Below are positions 25,989 through 33,887 of a stretch of DNA of 64,000 nucleotides, piece after piece (positions within the stretch are counted from its first letter, which is position 1; the number at the start of each line of letters is the position of its first letter). The notes below the pieces were generated by a model, which saw only the letters and a list, made by a program, of their open reading frames with translations, was not told where the DNA came from and did not search any database. Source of the DNA: Bacteroidales bacterium (GTDB lineage: Bacteria; Bacteroidota; Bacteroidia; Bacteroidales; UBA10428); the NCBI GenBank assembly GCA_016935435.1, contig JAFGQZ010000073.1:1-64000 (forward strand), read 5' to 3'. Both the position numbers and the translations under genes were made by a program.

Positions 25989-26420
25989 GTGGCCGCTTTA
26001 CAACAAGTTCAGGAAGAAATAATTGCAGAATTCGTGGTTTTCGACGATTGGATGGACAGGTACAACTACCTGATTGAGTTAAGCAAACAGCTCGACATTA
26101 TTGATCCGAGGTATAAAACGAACGATTACATCATTAAAGGCTGCCAGTCGAAAGTATGGCTGAATGCCGAATATAACGAAAATAAGGTGGTTTATTCAGC
26201 CGATAGCGATGCCATTATTACAAAAGGCATTATCTCGCTGTTGGTCAGGGTACTTTCAAAACGTTCACCAAAAGAAATAATCGATGCCGACCTGTTTTTC
26301 ATCGATGCCATAGGCTTGCGCGAAAACCTTTCGCCAACAAGGGCTAATGGACTGTTGGCAATGGTAAAGCAAATGAAGCTTTATGCCATTGCCTACAACG
26401 CAAAATTTGGCAACAGATAA
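25989..26420 (+). CDS. sufE: sulfur acceptor protein SufE
   Basis: 143 residues. The start is taken as GTG at 25989, because no in-frame ATG precedes the conserved helix IIAEFVVFDDWMDRYNYLIEL. The sulfur-accepting cysteine is C52 in YIIKGCQSKVWL; the C-terminal LSPTRANGLLAMVKQMK segment is diagnostic. SufE accepts persulfide from SufS and passes it to SufB. It is 10 bp after the sufS stop, within the operon. Confidence 0.95.
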   Translation: MAALQQVQEEIIAEFVVFDDWMDRYNYLIELSKQLDIIDPRYKTNDYIIKGCQSKVWLNAEYNENKVVYSADSDAIITKGIISLLVRVLSKRSPKEIIDADLFFIDAIGLRENLSPTRANGLLAMVKQMKLYAIAYNAKFGNR

Positions 26421-26460
26421 AATAACTTATAACAATGCAGGCAGCATAAAAAAAGAAAAT

Positions 26461-26793
26461 ATGGGCGAAACAACCGATTATAACCAGATATTGCAGCTTG
26501 AAACAAATATTGTGCAGGTGCTGAAAAGTATTTACGACCCTGAAATTCCGGTAAATATTTACGATTTGGGCTTAATTTACGAAATTAATATTGATGATAG
26601 CCGAAAGGCGCAAATTGTTATGACACTCACCGCGCCCAACTGCCCCATTGCCGACCAGATCCTGCTCGAAGTACAGGAAAGGGTGGCTGCCGTTGAAGGA
26701 ATCAGCAGCGCCGAAGTAAAGCTGGTATTCGATCCGCCCTGGGATCAAAGCATGATGACCGACGAAGCAAAACTCGAGCTGGGCATGCTTTAG
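26461..26793 (+). CDS. sufT: SufT/DUF59 (MIP18-family) Fe-S assembly factor
   Basis: 110 residues from the ATG at 26461, chosen over upstream in-frame codons that overlap sufE; an A-rich AAAGAAA stretch precedes it. The DUF59 core is present: LKSIYDPEIPVNIYDLGLIYEI, then MTLTAPNCPIADQILLEV with the conserved Cys, and VKLVFDPPWDQSMMTDEAKLELGM at the end. Related SufT and MIP18 proteins help mature particular Fe-S client proteins. Last gene of the suf operon. Confidence 0.92.
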   Translation: MGETTDYNQILQLETNIVQVLKSIYDPEIPVNIYDLGLIYEINIDDSRKAQIVMTLTAPNCPIADQILLEVQERVAAVEGISSAEVKLVFDPPWDQSMMTDEAKLELGML

Positions 26794-26888
26794 TTTCTTG
26801 CTCATTTCCCAGACTTGGGCTTATTAATAATTCCTTTCTTTTTCCTGGGTTTTGATATGCCTTTCAGTAATAAAAATTGGTTTATATT

Positions 26889-26896
26889 TATATTTG
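26889..26896 (+). promoter_or_regulatory. candidate -7 element for the TonB receptor operon
   Basis: TATATTTG, a full TAnnTTTG match, about 60 bp before the receptor ATG. An inverted repeat follows between it and the gene. Confidence 0.4.
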
Positions 26897-26924
26897 TTTA
26901 ACACACATTAAACAAACAGCCTGT

Positions 26925-26940
26925 TTCTATGTTTATAGAA
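26925..26940. promoter_or_regulatory. 6-4-6 inverted repeat in the leader of the TonB receptor gene
   Basis: Perfect arms TTCTAT and ATAGAA separated by GTTT, 15 bp before the ATG at 26956. It could be an operator or a small mRNA hairpin. Low sequence complexity limits confidence. Confidence 0.3.
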
Positions 26941-26955
26941 CAAAAGAAATGAACG

Positions 26956-29370
26956 ATGAAAAAACAGATACTGTTGACCATAATGTTTACCGGTATATTT
27001 GCAGTTACCTGGCCGCAACAATCGGATAAAGGTTCTATACAAGGCAGGGTTTTCAATGCTGCAACAAACGAACCGGTACCTTTTGCAACCCTGGTTATTT
27101 GGGGCACTACCATAGGCTCGGTGAGCGATCTCGACGGTAATTTCCTGTTTACAGGGCTAAAGCCAGGGTATGTCAGGATTTCTGCCAGCTCGGTGGGATT
27201 TGAAAGCTACTTGTCGGAAGAGTTCCTGGTAAGCAATGCCAACCGTGCAAACATAGAAATACCCTTAAACGAAATGCAGGTTGCAATAGATGCAGTGGTT
27301 GTAAAGGCATCGGTATTCCGGAAAAAGGAAGAAAGCCCGGTATCGTTGCGCCGTATTGGCATCGAACAAATAGAGAAAAACCCGGGTGGCAACCGCGATA
27401 TTTCGAAAGTTATTCAGTCGTTCCCCGGGGTATCGTCAACCCCGGCATACCGAAACGATGTAATAGTAAGGGGCGGGGGCCCGGGCGAAAATGCCTTTTA
27501 CCTCGACGGGGTGGAAATACCCAACCTCAACCATTTTGCTACCCAGGGAGCTTCGGGAGGTCCCGTGGGCATTATCAACACCGATTTTATTCGCGAGGTG
27601 AATTTTTATTCGGGGGCATTTCCGGCAAACCTGTCGAATGCTATGAGCTCGGTACTCGACATGCGTCAGGTTGACGGTAACAACAAAAAACTTAAATTTA
27701 AAGGTTCGGTAGGTGCATCGGATCTGGCACTTACATTCGATGGGCCGCTTACCCCCAAAACCACCTTTATTGCTTCGGCACGCCGTTCGTACCTGCAATT
27801 TTTGTTCTCGGTGCTCGAACTGCCATTCTTGCCTACTTACAACGATTTTCAGTTTAAAACCCGTACAAGGCTTGATGAGAAAAACGAAATAACAATTGTT
27901 GGCCTGGGGGCGCTCGATCAGTTTAACCTTAACCTGAAGGCAAACCAAACCCTCGACCAACGCTATATACTTAGCTATCTGCCCGTAAACGAACAATGGA
28001 ATTATACCTTTGGGGTTGTTTACAAACATTTTGGCAAAAACGGTTACGACACTTATGTTTTGAGCCGTAATTTTTTAAACAACAGCTCCTATAAATACCC
28101 CGATAACAACGAGGCACTGCCCCGCATATTCGATTACCTTTCCACCGAAGGCGAAGATAAGTTCAGGTACGAACGTAACAGCCAGCTACCAGCACAGGTT
28201 AGGCTAATGTATGGTATGGGGCTTAATTATTCATCCTATTATAACCGAACCGAAACAAGTGTGTTCAGGCAATCGGAAACTACTGTGTTTAACTATGAAT
28301 CGGAGCTAAACCTGCTGCATTACAATGCATTTGCCCAAATCAGCAGGCCATTCCTGGACAACAGGTTGTCGACATCGTTTGGGTTGCGGGCCGATGGAAA
28401 TACATACTCTTCTGAAATGGCTAACCCGCTTGGACATTTATCGCCCCGATTTTCTTTATCATACAATTTAACCGGCCAGCTTGCCCTGAATTTTAATACC
28501 GGCCGTTACCACCAGCGACCTCCATATACTGCCATGGGTTATAAAAACGCAACAGGCGAGTTGGTAAACAAAACCAATGGTTTAACCTATATCTCCAGCG
28601 ATCACCTGGTGGCAGGCATAGAATACAGCCCATCGCAAAAAACACTGGTTACTGTCGAAGGTTTTTATAAAAACTATACAAACTACCCATATTCGGTAGC
28701 CGACTCTGTTCCGCTATCGACCAAAGGGGCCGATTTTGGTACCTACGGCGACGAAGAACTAAAACCCATATCCGACGGTAGGGCTTATGGTTTTGAAGTG
28801 CTGGGACGTTCGCAGGATTTTTACGGGTTCAATACCGTTTTATCGTACACCTATGTTCGTAGCGAATTCGAAGATTTACGGCCTGGAAGGGAAAACAAAT
28901 TTATACCTACATCGTGGGACAACCGCCACCTGCTCAACATAACCGCAACACGCACTTTTAAGGCCAACTGGTACGCCGGGTTCCGGTGGAGGTTTGTGGG
29001 CGGGGCTCCTTATACCCCCTGGGACATTGAAAAGTCGGAAATTAAAGCTGCTTTCGACGTTAAAGGGGCGCCATTTATCGATTATTCGAACTTTAATACA
29101 CTGCGCCTGAAACCGTTCCATCAGCTCGATGTCCGTATCGATAAAGAATTTTTCTTCGATAAATGGTCGTTAAACCTGTATGCCGATGTACAAAATATAT
29201 ATAATTTCAAATCGCAGGAACCAAACAAACTGGTAAGGGAAAAATTTATCGACCCCGAGATAAACGATATTTATACCGATAACGGTGTTGATAAATACCG
29301 CCTGGTTGAAATCGTATCATCAGGCTCAGGGACTATACTACCTACGGTTGGCATAATTGTCGAATTTTAA
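26956..29370 (+). CDS. TonB-dependent outer membrane receptor
   Basis: 804 residues with a signal peptide (about 1-20, ending VTWPQ). Residues about 25-115 form a carboxypeptidase-regulatory-like (CarboxypepD_reg) beta domain, GSIQGRVFNAATNEPVPFATLVIWGTTIGSVSDLDGNF. The plug domain follows, with RDISKVIQSFPGVSS and VRGGGPGENAFYLDGVEIPNLNHF, then the barrel. The C terminus ends in the usual aromatic residue (VEF). It imports an unknown ligand across the outer membrane using TonB energy. No SusD gene is adjacent, so a siderophore, metal or similar ligand is more likely than a glycan. It is 11 bp upstream of a DUF2271-like lipoprotein gene. Confidence 0.93.
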   Translation: MKKQILLTIMFTGIFAVTWPQQSDKGSIQGRVFNAATNEPVPFATLVIWGTTIGSVSDLDGNFLFTGLKPGYVRISASSVGFESYLSEEFLVSNANRANIEIPLNEMQVAIDAVVVKASVFRKKEESPVSLRRIGIEQIEKNPGGNRDISKVIQSFPGVSSTPAYRNDVIVRGGGPGENAFYLDGVEIPNLNHFATQGASGGPVGIINTDFIREVNFYSGAFPANLSNAMSSVLDMRQVDGNNKKLKFKGSVGASDLALTFDGPLTPKTTFIASARRSYLQFLFSVLELPFLPTYNDFQFKTRTRLDEKNEITIVGLGALDQFNLNLKANQTLDQRYILSYLPVNEQWNYTFGVVYKHFGKNGYDTYVLSRNFLNNSSYKYPDNNEALPRIFDYLSTEGEDKFRYERNSQLPAQVRLMYGMGLNYSSYYNRTETSVFRQSETTVFNYESELNLLHYNAFAQISRPFLDNRLSTSFGLRADGNTYSSEMANPLGHLSPRFSLSYNLTGQLALNFNTGRYHQRPPYTAMGYKNATGELVNKTNGLTYISSDHLVAGIEYSPSQKTLVTVEGFYKNYTNYPYSVADSVPLSTKGADFGTYGDEELKPISDGRAYGFEVLGRSQDFYGFNTVLSYTYVRSEFEDLRPGRENKFIPTSWDNRHLLNITATRTFKANWYAGFRWRFVGGAPYTPWDIEKSEIKAAFDVKGAPFIDYSNFNTLRLKPFHQLDVRIDKEFFFDKWSLNLYADVQNIYNFKSQEPNKLVREKFIDPEINDIYTDNGVDKYRLVEIVSSGSGTILPTVGIIVEF

Positions 29371-29381
29371 CAAGAATGGTT

Positions 29382-30152
29382 ATGAAACAGAAACTTTCGA
29401 TATTTCTTCCAGTTTTGGGCATTGCAACATTTGCCTTGCTTTTAGCCCAGATCAACAGTTGCACTGCACCACGTGTGCCGGTCCAATACCCTTTCGACAC
29501 CTTGTATTCGAATACTGATAAAAACGGACATGCCCTTGCCCTGGAATTCAAAAGGGGAAAAGAACATAACCATCCGCTCATGGCAATATGGGTTACCGAC
29601 ACATCGGGCAATTACATCGAAACCTTGTTTATTGCCGAATCGATTGGGAAAGGGTATTTCGACAGGGCCGACAAATCGACCGGCAAATGGCTCGAAGGGT
29701 TTATACGCAGGCCGGCAGCGCTGCCTGTATGGGCACACAGCCGAAACGTTCAGGAGGCCGACGGTTTATATATACCTACGCCCGAAACAGCCATGCCCGA
29801 TGCCATTACCGGGGCAACACCCCCAAACAATTTTGTGCTGTTTGCCAAAACTTCCGATAAATCATTAACGGTTTTCGATGTATATTTTGAAATAAACCAA
29901 ACATGGGACTGGAACGAATACTGGACAAACAACAAGTTCCCCGGCGATGAAGAATATAAAACCTCCTGCCAGCCGGCTTTAATTTACAAGGCACGCATCG
30001 ATGCCGAAAATACCAACCGTGTTTATAAGCTTGAAATTTACGGTCGCGGTCACCACAATGGCAGCACAGGCGAAATTTTTTACGATTTGGAAACCTTATC
30101 TACGGCAAAGCAAATTGCCGAATCGATACACTTAAAGGTTATAGGCAGATAA
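29382..30152 (+). CDS. DUF2271-like periplasmic lipoprotein
   Basis: 256 residues from the ATG at 29382 (one codon pair downstream of an alternative ATG at 29376). The N terminus ends in LLLAQINSC, a lipobox-like site. The mature part contains PLMAIWVTDTSGNYIETLFI, then ALPVWAHSRN and MPDAITGATPPNNFVLF, which follow the order of the DUF2271 motif (WvEd..Gk.v.TL..., ...D.vTGATrpPG.Y.l). The biochemical role of this family is unknown; it often lies near PepSY and iron-acquisition genes. Here it is in an apparent operon with a TonB receptor, so a ligand-handling role is plausible but unproven. Confidence 0.6.
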   Translation: MKQKLSIFLPVLGIATFALLLAQINSCTAPRVPVQYPFDTLYSNTDKNGHALALEFKRGKEHNHPLMAIWVTDTSGNYIETLFIAESIGKGYFDRADKSTGKWLEGFIRRPAALPVWAHSRNVQEADGLYIPTPETAMPDAITGATPPNNFVLFAKTSDKSLTVFDVYFEINQTWDWNEYWTNNKFPGDEEYKTSCQPALIYKARIDAENTNRVYKLEIYGRGHHNGSTGEIFYDLETLSTAKQIAESIHLKVIGR

Positions 30153-30158
30153 CGGTTG

Positions 30159-30268
30159 ATGGTTTTGTTAAATGTGGGAGTGCGAGGCTATAGAAAATTA
30201 GTTTACATTGCTTTTTTTACGGGCCACTGCCGCCAAAACCTCACCAATACCTGTATTAACAAAACCAT
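30159..30268. repeat. 13-bp inverted repeat pair beside the second toxin-antitoxin locus
   Basis: ATGGTTTTGTTAA at 30159-30171 is exactly repeated in inverted orientation as TTAACAAAACCAT at 30256-30268, with 84 bp between. The second arm lies 17 bp beyond the end of the PIN toxin gene. The intervening DNA holds no gene. It may be a bidirectional terminator stem with a long loop, or an insertion/recombination scar. Confidence 0.5.
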
Positions 30269-30284
30269 TTGTTAGCAATTGGCC

Positions 30285-30701
30285 TTATTCCATAGTTTCA
30301 AGGAATTGTTTAGCTGTCATTGATGGTATTTTCGAACCTTTAAAATCTTTCAGGTTCCTTGTAATTATCAATTCTTGTCCATTTTCAATGGCGGTAAAAT
30401 ATTGAAGTCCATCCTCAAAGTCTGCGAAAGTCTCATCATTTAATGCCAATCCAATAATCTTATCATCCAACGGCAATATTTTCAAAATCAACCTAAGTTT
30501 TCTTAGTATCGATTTGGCTTTGTTCGCATCCATTTGTCTTAATAATGAATAGCTGGTATTTGCGATAGTTAAAGAGGAAACTGTTAATTCAACTTGCTTT
30601 TTGTCTGCCACTGAAAATAATTCCGCAGCTTCTTCATAAAAAGGATCTCTTCGTGATAATAGGTCAATCACAATATTTGTATCAACGAACAACTTTTTCA
30701 T
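30285..30701 (-). CDS. PIN-domain toxin
   Basis: 138 residues forming a PIN fold: KLFVDTNIVIDLLSRRDPFYEEAAELF carries the first catalytic Asp and a conserved hydrophobic/acidic segment, and the middle ALNDETFADFEDGLQYFTAIENG supplies the later acidic cluster (D-F-E-D), followed by LIITRNLKDFK. These are Mg-dependent ribonuclease toxins. The start overlaps the stop of the upstream antitoxin gene by 4 bp. It differs from the first PIN protein in this window, so the two modules are not duplicates. Confidence 0.87.
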   Translation of the reverse strand: MKKLFVDTNIVIDLLSRRDPFYEEAAELFSVADKKQVELTVSSLTIANTSYSLLRQMDANKAKSILRKLRLILKILPLDDKIIGLALNDETFADFEDGLQYFTAIENGQELIITRNLKDFKGSKIPSMTAKQFLETME

Positions 30702-30949
30702 TTATACTTCTGTTCTAAATAGTCACGATACTCTTTTTTATAATCAAAGTCAGTTGGCAAGTCAATCACACCACTCAAACTCTCTACAAGTGGGGTAATT
30801 TCAATTTTTTTTTCTATATCCTTTTGTTTTGTTATACTATCAAGATACGATTCAATCATTTTTGAAAGACTAATCTTATGACTGCGAGCATATATTTTAG
30901 CTCTCTCAATGACGTTATCATTAAGTCTCAATGTTAATTTAGTTTCCAT
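30698..30949 (-). CDS. DUF6364-type antitoxin
   Basis: 83 residues from the ATG at 30949; an in-frame TTG at 30973 is less likely. The N-terminal TKLTLRLNDNVIERAKIYARSHKISLSKMIESYLDSI is the ribbon-helix-helix-like pattern of DUF6364 antitoxins that precede PIN toxins in Bacteroidota. The C-terminal half (ITPLVESLSGVIDLPTDFDYKKEYRDYLEQKYK) would be the toxin-binding tail. It should repress its own promoter together with the toxin. The flanking DNA carries inverted repeats and no other genes, suggesting a mobile module. Confidence 0.85.
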   Translation of the reverse strand: METKLTLRLNDNVIERAKIYARSHKISLSKMIESYLDSITKQKDIEKKIEITPLVESLSGVIDLPTDFDYKKEYRDYLEQKYK

Positions 30950-31128
30950 ACTCTCTAATTTCGTTACGTGCAAATATACCTAAAATATACGTCATTCGCA
31001 AGATTGTCGTTTACATGGCTTGTTGCCAACTGATGTATATCTCCCTAACCTGGTGACGCATATCACCAATTGAGGGTTGGTTATGTAACCACGGTTGCGT
31101 AACATTAATATAAATAATATGGAGTGCT

Positions 31129-33300
31129 ATGCATGTTAAACAATTACCCCTCAACAGAATAGTGTTTTTGCTTGTAGCCCTTTCGTTAAGCCTTTTTATA
31201 AAAGCCCAGGACAATATTGCCGACCTGAAGGCTAAAGCATTGGAGCATGAAACACAAGGCGACAAAGTTGAGGCAGCAAACCTTTATAACAAGCTTGGCA
31301 AACTTTATTGGGACGCAAACCAATACAATAACGCCATAGAAAGCTACGAAAAGTCGATAAAACTTAACACCGAAATGGGAAATGCCAATGCACAACGCAT
31401 TATTTCGGGCTACCTGGGCTTAATAAACCTCGAGAAAGAAGACTATAACAAGGCCATACAATATTTCGAAAAAAGCCTTGAACTAAACCAGAAAACCGGC
31501 AGGCAGCAAGAAGTATTGTCGGATTTGTACAATATTGCCAATGCCTATCAAATGCTGGGCAGGTACGATGAGTCGAACAAAAATGCACAGGCGGCATTAA
31601 ACAAAGCTTTGGAAAGCAATAACATGCAATCGGCAAAAAGCTGCAACCTGTTAATGGCCGAAAATTACGAAAAACTTGGCAACAGTAAGAAATCGGCTGA
31701 GCACTATGCCAATTACAACTCTATTGTAAAATTGCTCCAGCAGGAACAAATGAAAAAACTCGAAACCGAAAAAAACATTGCACAGGTGCAGGTTTCGCAG
31801 GTACAATCAAAAATTACGGAAAAAGAAAAAGAACTGAAATCGGTACTCGACACACTGGGCGAAGTAATTGAACTAAACCGCGAAATGCAGTATCAGAAAG
31901 AAATAAAAGACCTCGAACTAAAAGAGCAGCAAGCCAGGTTCGAACTCGAGAAAAAAACCCACCAGTCGCGCACACGGTTTTTCGTATTTCTTACAACATC
32001 GATATTTATTATACTGGTTCTGTTTTTTGTTCAAAGCCGCCACCGGAAAAACATTAACAAAAAATTGCAGGAGCAAAATGCCGAAATCGAAAAACAAAAA
32101 ATCGAAATCGAAAAACAGCGCGATTTGGCCGACAAGCAGCGCACAAACCTTACATCGAGCATACAATATGCACGGCGTATTCAATCGGCAGTAATACCAA
32201 GGCCCGAAAAACTAACCGAACATTTCAGCGACAGTTTTATCATGTACCGGCCTAAAGATATTGTAAGTGGCGACTTTTACTGGTTTGTACGCAAAGACAA
32301 TGTGTTTATCATTGCAGTGGCCGACTGCACAGGGCACGGTGTTCCGGGTGCCTTTATGAGCATGCTGGGCGTTGCTTACCTTAACGAAATAATTAATAAA
32401 ATTGCTATTAACATACACATAAACTCCCTGAATGCCGATGAAATATTAAACCAACTGCGCGACAAGGTTATAAACTCGTTGCACCAATCGGGCAGTGCCG
32501 ATGCTGCAAAAGATGGTATGGACATGGCACTTTGCATCATAGATTTTAACAGCAAAAAGCTTCAGTTTTCCGGGGCCTACAACCCTTTAATAGTAATCAG
32601 GGACAACGAAGTCGTGCAATTTAAAGGCGACAAAATGCCTGTAAGCTACCACCAGCGCAAAGATATACCTTTCAGCCGACAGGAATTCCAGCTCCAAAAA
32701 AACGACTGCCTGTACCTGTTTTCTGATGGTTTTATCGACCAGTATGGGGGCAACGATAAGCGTAAATACCTTGCTGCCAGGTTTACCCAACTGTTGTTGG
32801 ATATACATAAAAGCCCAATGGCAGCACAAAAACAAGTACTTGAAGATGAATTTGATACATGGCGCGGGGAAAACCCCCAAATCGACGATGTGCTTGTGGT
32901 CGGGTTCAGGTTCGGAAAACATGCCGATGCATCAGTTACCGATTGGCGCGATAAAACAATTCTTATTGCTGAAGATACCGATATTAATTATTATCTTCTT
33001 GCCGAAGTTCTTAGAACAACAAACGTAAAAATATTACGTGTAAAAGATGGCCAGGAAGCAGTTACTCTGGCCAAAGACAATAATATCGACCTGATACTAA
33101 TGGACATTAACATGCCAAATATGAACGGCTTTGAAGCTACCAAACAGATAAAGCAACTAAATAAAAAAATTCCCGTAATAATACAAACTGCAGTATTTGA
33201 AGACGGCTTGGAAAAATCGATTGAAGTAGGTGCCGACGATTTCATTTCCAAACCCATTGATTTGAAATTATTTATGGAAAAAATATCGAATTTATTATAA
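31129..33300 (+). CDS. TPR / PP2C-type phosphatase / receiver-domain signalling protein (SiaA-like)
   Basis: 723 residues. A signal-like segment (1-26, ending IKAQ) is followed by TPR repeats (about 30-215), a coiled coil, a membrane span (about 283-303), a second coiled coil and a SpoIIE/PP2C phosphatase domain (about 344-600) containing MYRPKDIVSGDFYWF, VADCTGHGVPGAFMSMLG, LFSDGFIDQYGG and the terminal DDVLVVGF. The C-terminal receiver domain (about 609-723) has ILIAEDTD, phospho-acceptor D659 in LMDINMP and the FISKP lysine. TPR-SpoIIE proteins are common in Bacteroidota, but the C-terminal receiver is unusual. The next gene encodes its likely phosphoprotein substrate. GGAG lies just upstream of the ATG. 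Confidence 0.88.
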   Translation: MHVKQLPLNRIVFLLVALSLSLFIKAQDNIADLKAKALEHETQGDKVEAANLYNKLGKLYWDANQYNNAIESYEKSIKLNTEMGNANAQRIISGYLGLINLEKEDYNKAIQYFEKSLELNQKTGRQQEVLSDLYNIANAYQMLGRYDESNKNAQAALNKALESNNMQSAKSCNLLMAENYEKLGNSKKSAEHYANYNSIVKLLQQEQMKKLETEKNIAQVQVSQVQSKITEKEKELKSVLDTLGEVIELNREMQYQKEIKDLELKEQQARFELEKKTHQSRTRFFVFLTTSIFIILVLFFVQSRHRKNINKKLQEQNAEIEKQKIEIEKQRDLADKQRTNLTSSIQYARRIQSAVIPRPEKLTEHFSDSFIMYRPKDIVSGDFYWFVRKDNVFIIAVADCTGHGVPGAFMSMLGVAYLNEIINKIAINIHINSLNADEILNQLRDKVINSLHQSGSADAAKDGMDMALCIIDFNSKKLQFSGAYNPLIVIRDNEVVQFKGDKMPVSYHQRKDIPFSRQEFQLQKNDCLYLFSDGFIDQYGGNDKRKYLAARFTQLLLDIHKSPMAAQKQVLEDEFDTWRGENPQIDDVLVVGFRFGKHADASVTDWRDKTILIAEDTDINYYLLAEVLRTTNVKILRVKDGQEAVTLAKDNNIDLILMDINMPNMNGFEATKQIKQLNKKIPVIIQTAVFEDGLEKSIEVGADDFISKPIDLKLFMEKISNLL

Positions 33301-33319
33301 CCAAAACTGATTTACCCTT

Positions 33320-33697
33320 ATGCAAGCTCTAATTATTGAAGCCCAGGACGATACCCCCAGGGTAATACTTGACAAAGAAAACAATATGTTTGAATTATCT
33401 GGCAAATCGTTGCCCGAAGATGTTTTAAAGTTTTACCAGCCGGTTTACGAATGGTTAAACCAATATATCTTAAGCCCGAACGATGAAACAATTTTTAAGC
33501 TAAAGATCGATTATTTCAACTCTGCTTCGCATAAAGCCATTAACTATATGCTCGAAATACTGGCTGAAATACAGCAGAAAGGCAAGAAAGTTGAAGTAAA
33601 ATGGCACTATCTTACCGAAGACGAAGATATGCTTGAAACCGGCCACGACTTTGAGGAACTTACCGGCCTTAAATTCGATTTTATTGGTTATGTTTAA
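33320..33697 (+). CDS. siaC: SiaC-family regulatory phosphoprotein (DUF1987)
   Basis: 125 residues matching DUF1987/SiaC: IEAQDDTPRVILDKENNMFELSGKSLPEDVLKFYQPVYEWLNQYI at the N terminus, and FNSASHKAINYMLEILAEIQQKGKKVEVKWHYLTEDEDMLETGHDFEEL, which contains the phospho-acceptor-region S/T residues of the family. In Pseudomonas aeruginosa, SiaC is phosphorylated by SiaB and dephosphorylated by the PP2C protein SiaA, and it controls a diguanylate cyclase. Here it sits 20 bp after a SiaA-like phosphatase; no SiaB kinase or GGDEF gene is adjacent. Confidence 0.88.
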   Translation: MQALIIEAQDDTPRVILDKENNMFELSGKSLPEDVLKFYQPVYEWLNQYILSPNDETIFKLKIDYFNSASHKAINYMLEILAEIQQKGKKVEVKWHYLTEDEDMLETGHDFEELTGLKFDFIGYV

Positions 33698-33887
33698 AAA
33701 GCTTTTTTTATAAAACAATATTTTCACTAATTTTTACCTTCATTTAAGTTGTTTATTATGAAACATCCATAAGCAAATAATCATTAACCCACACGCGAAA
33801 ATAATTATTTGCAAATGGTAATTACTACCTGTCCGCCGAACAATTCTTTGGCAGGCGGGACTGACTATGAAAATAAAAACTAAACAG

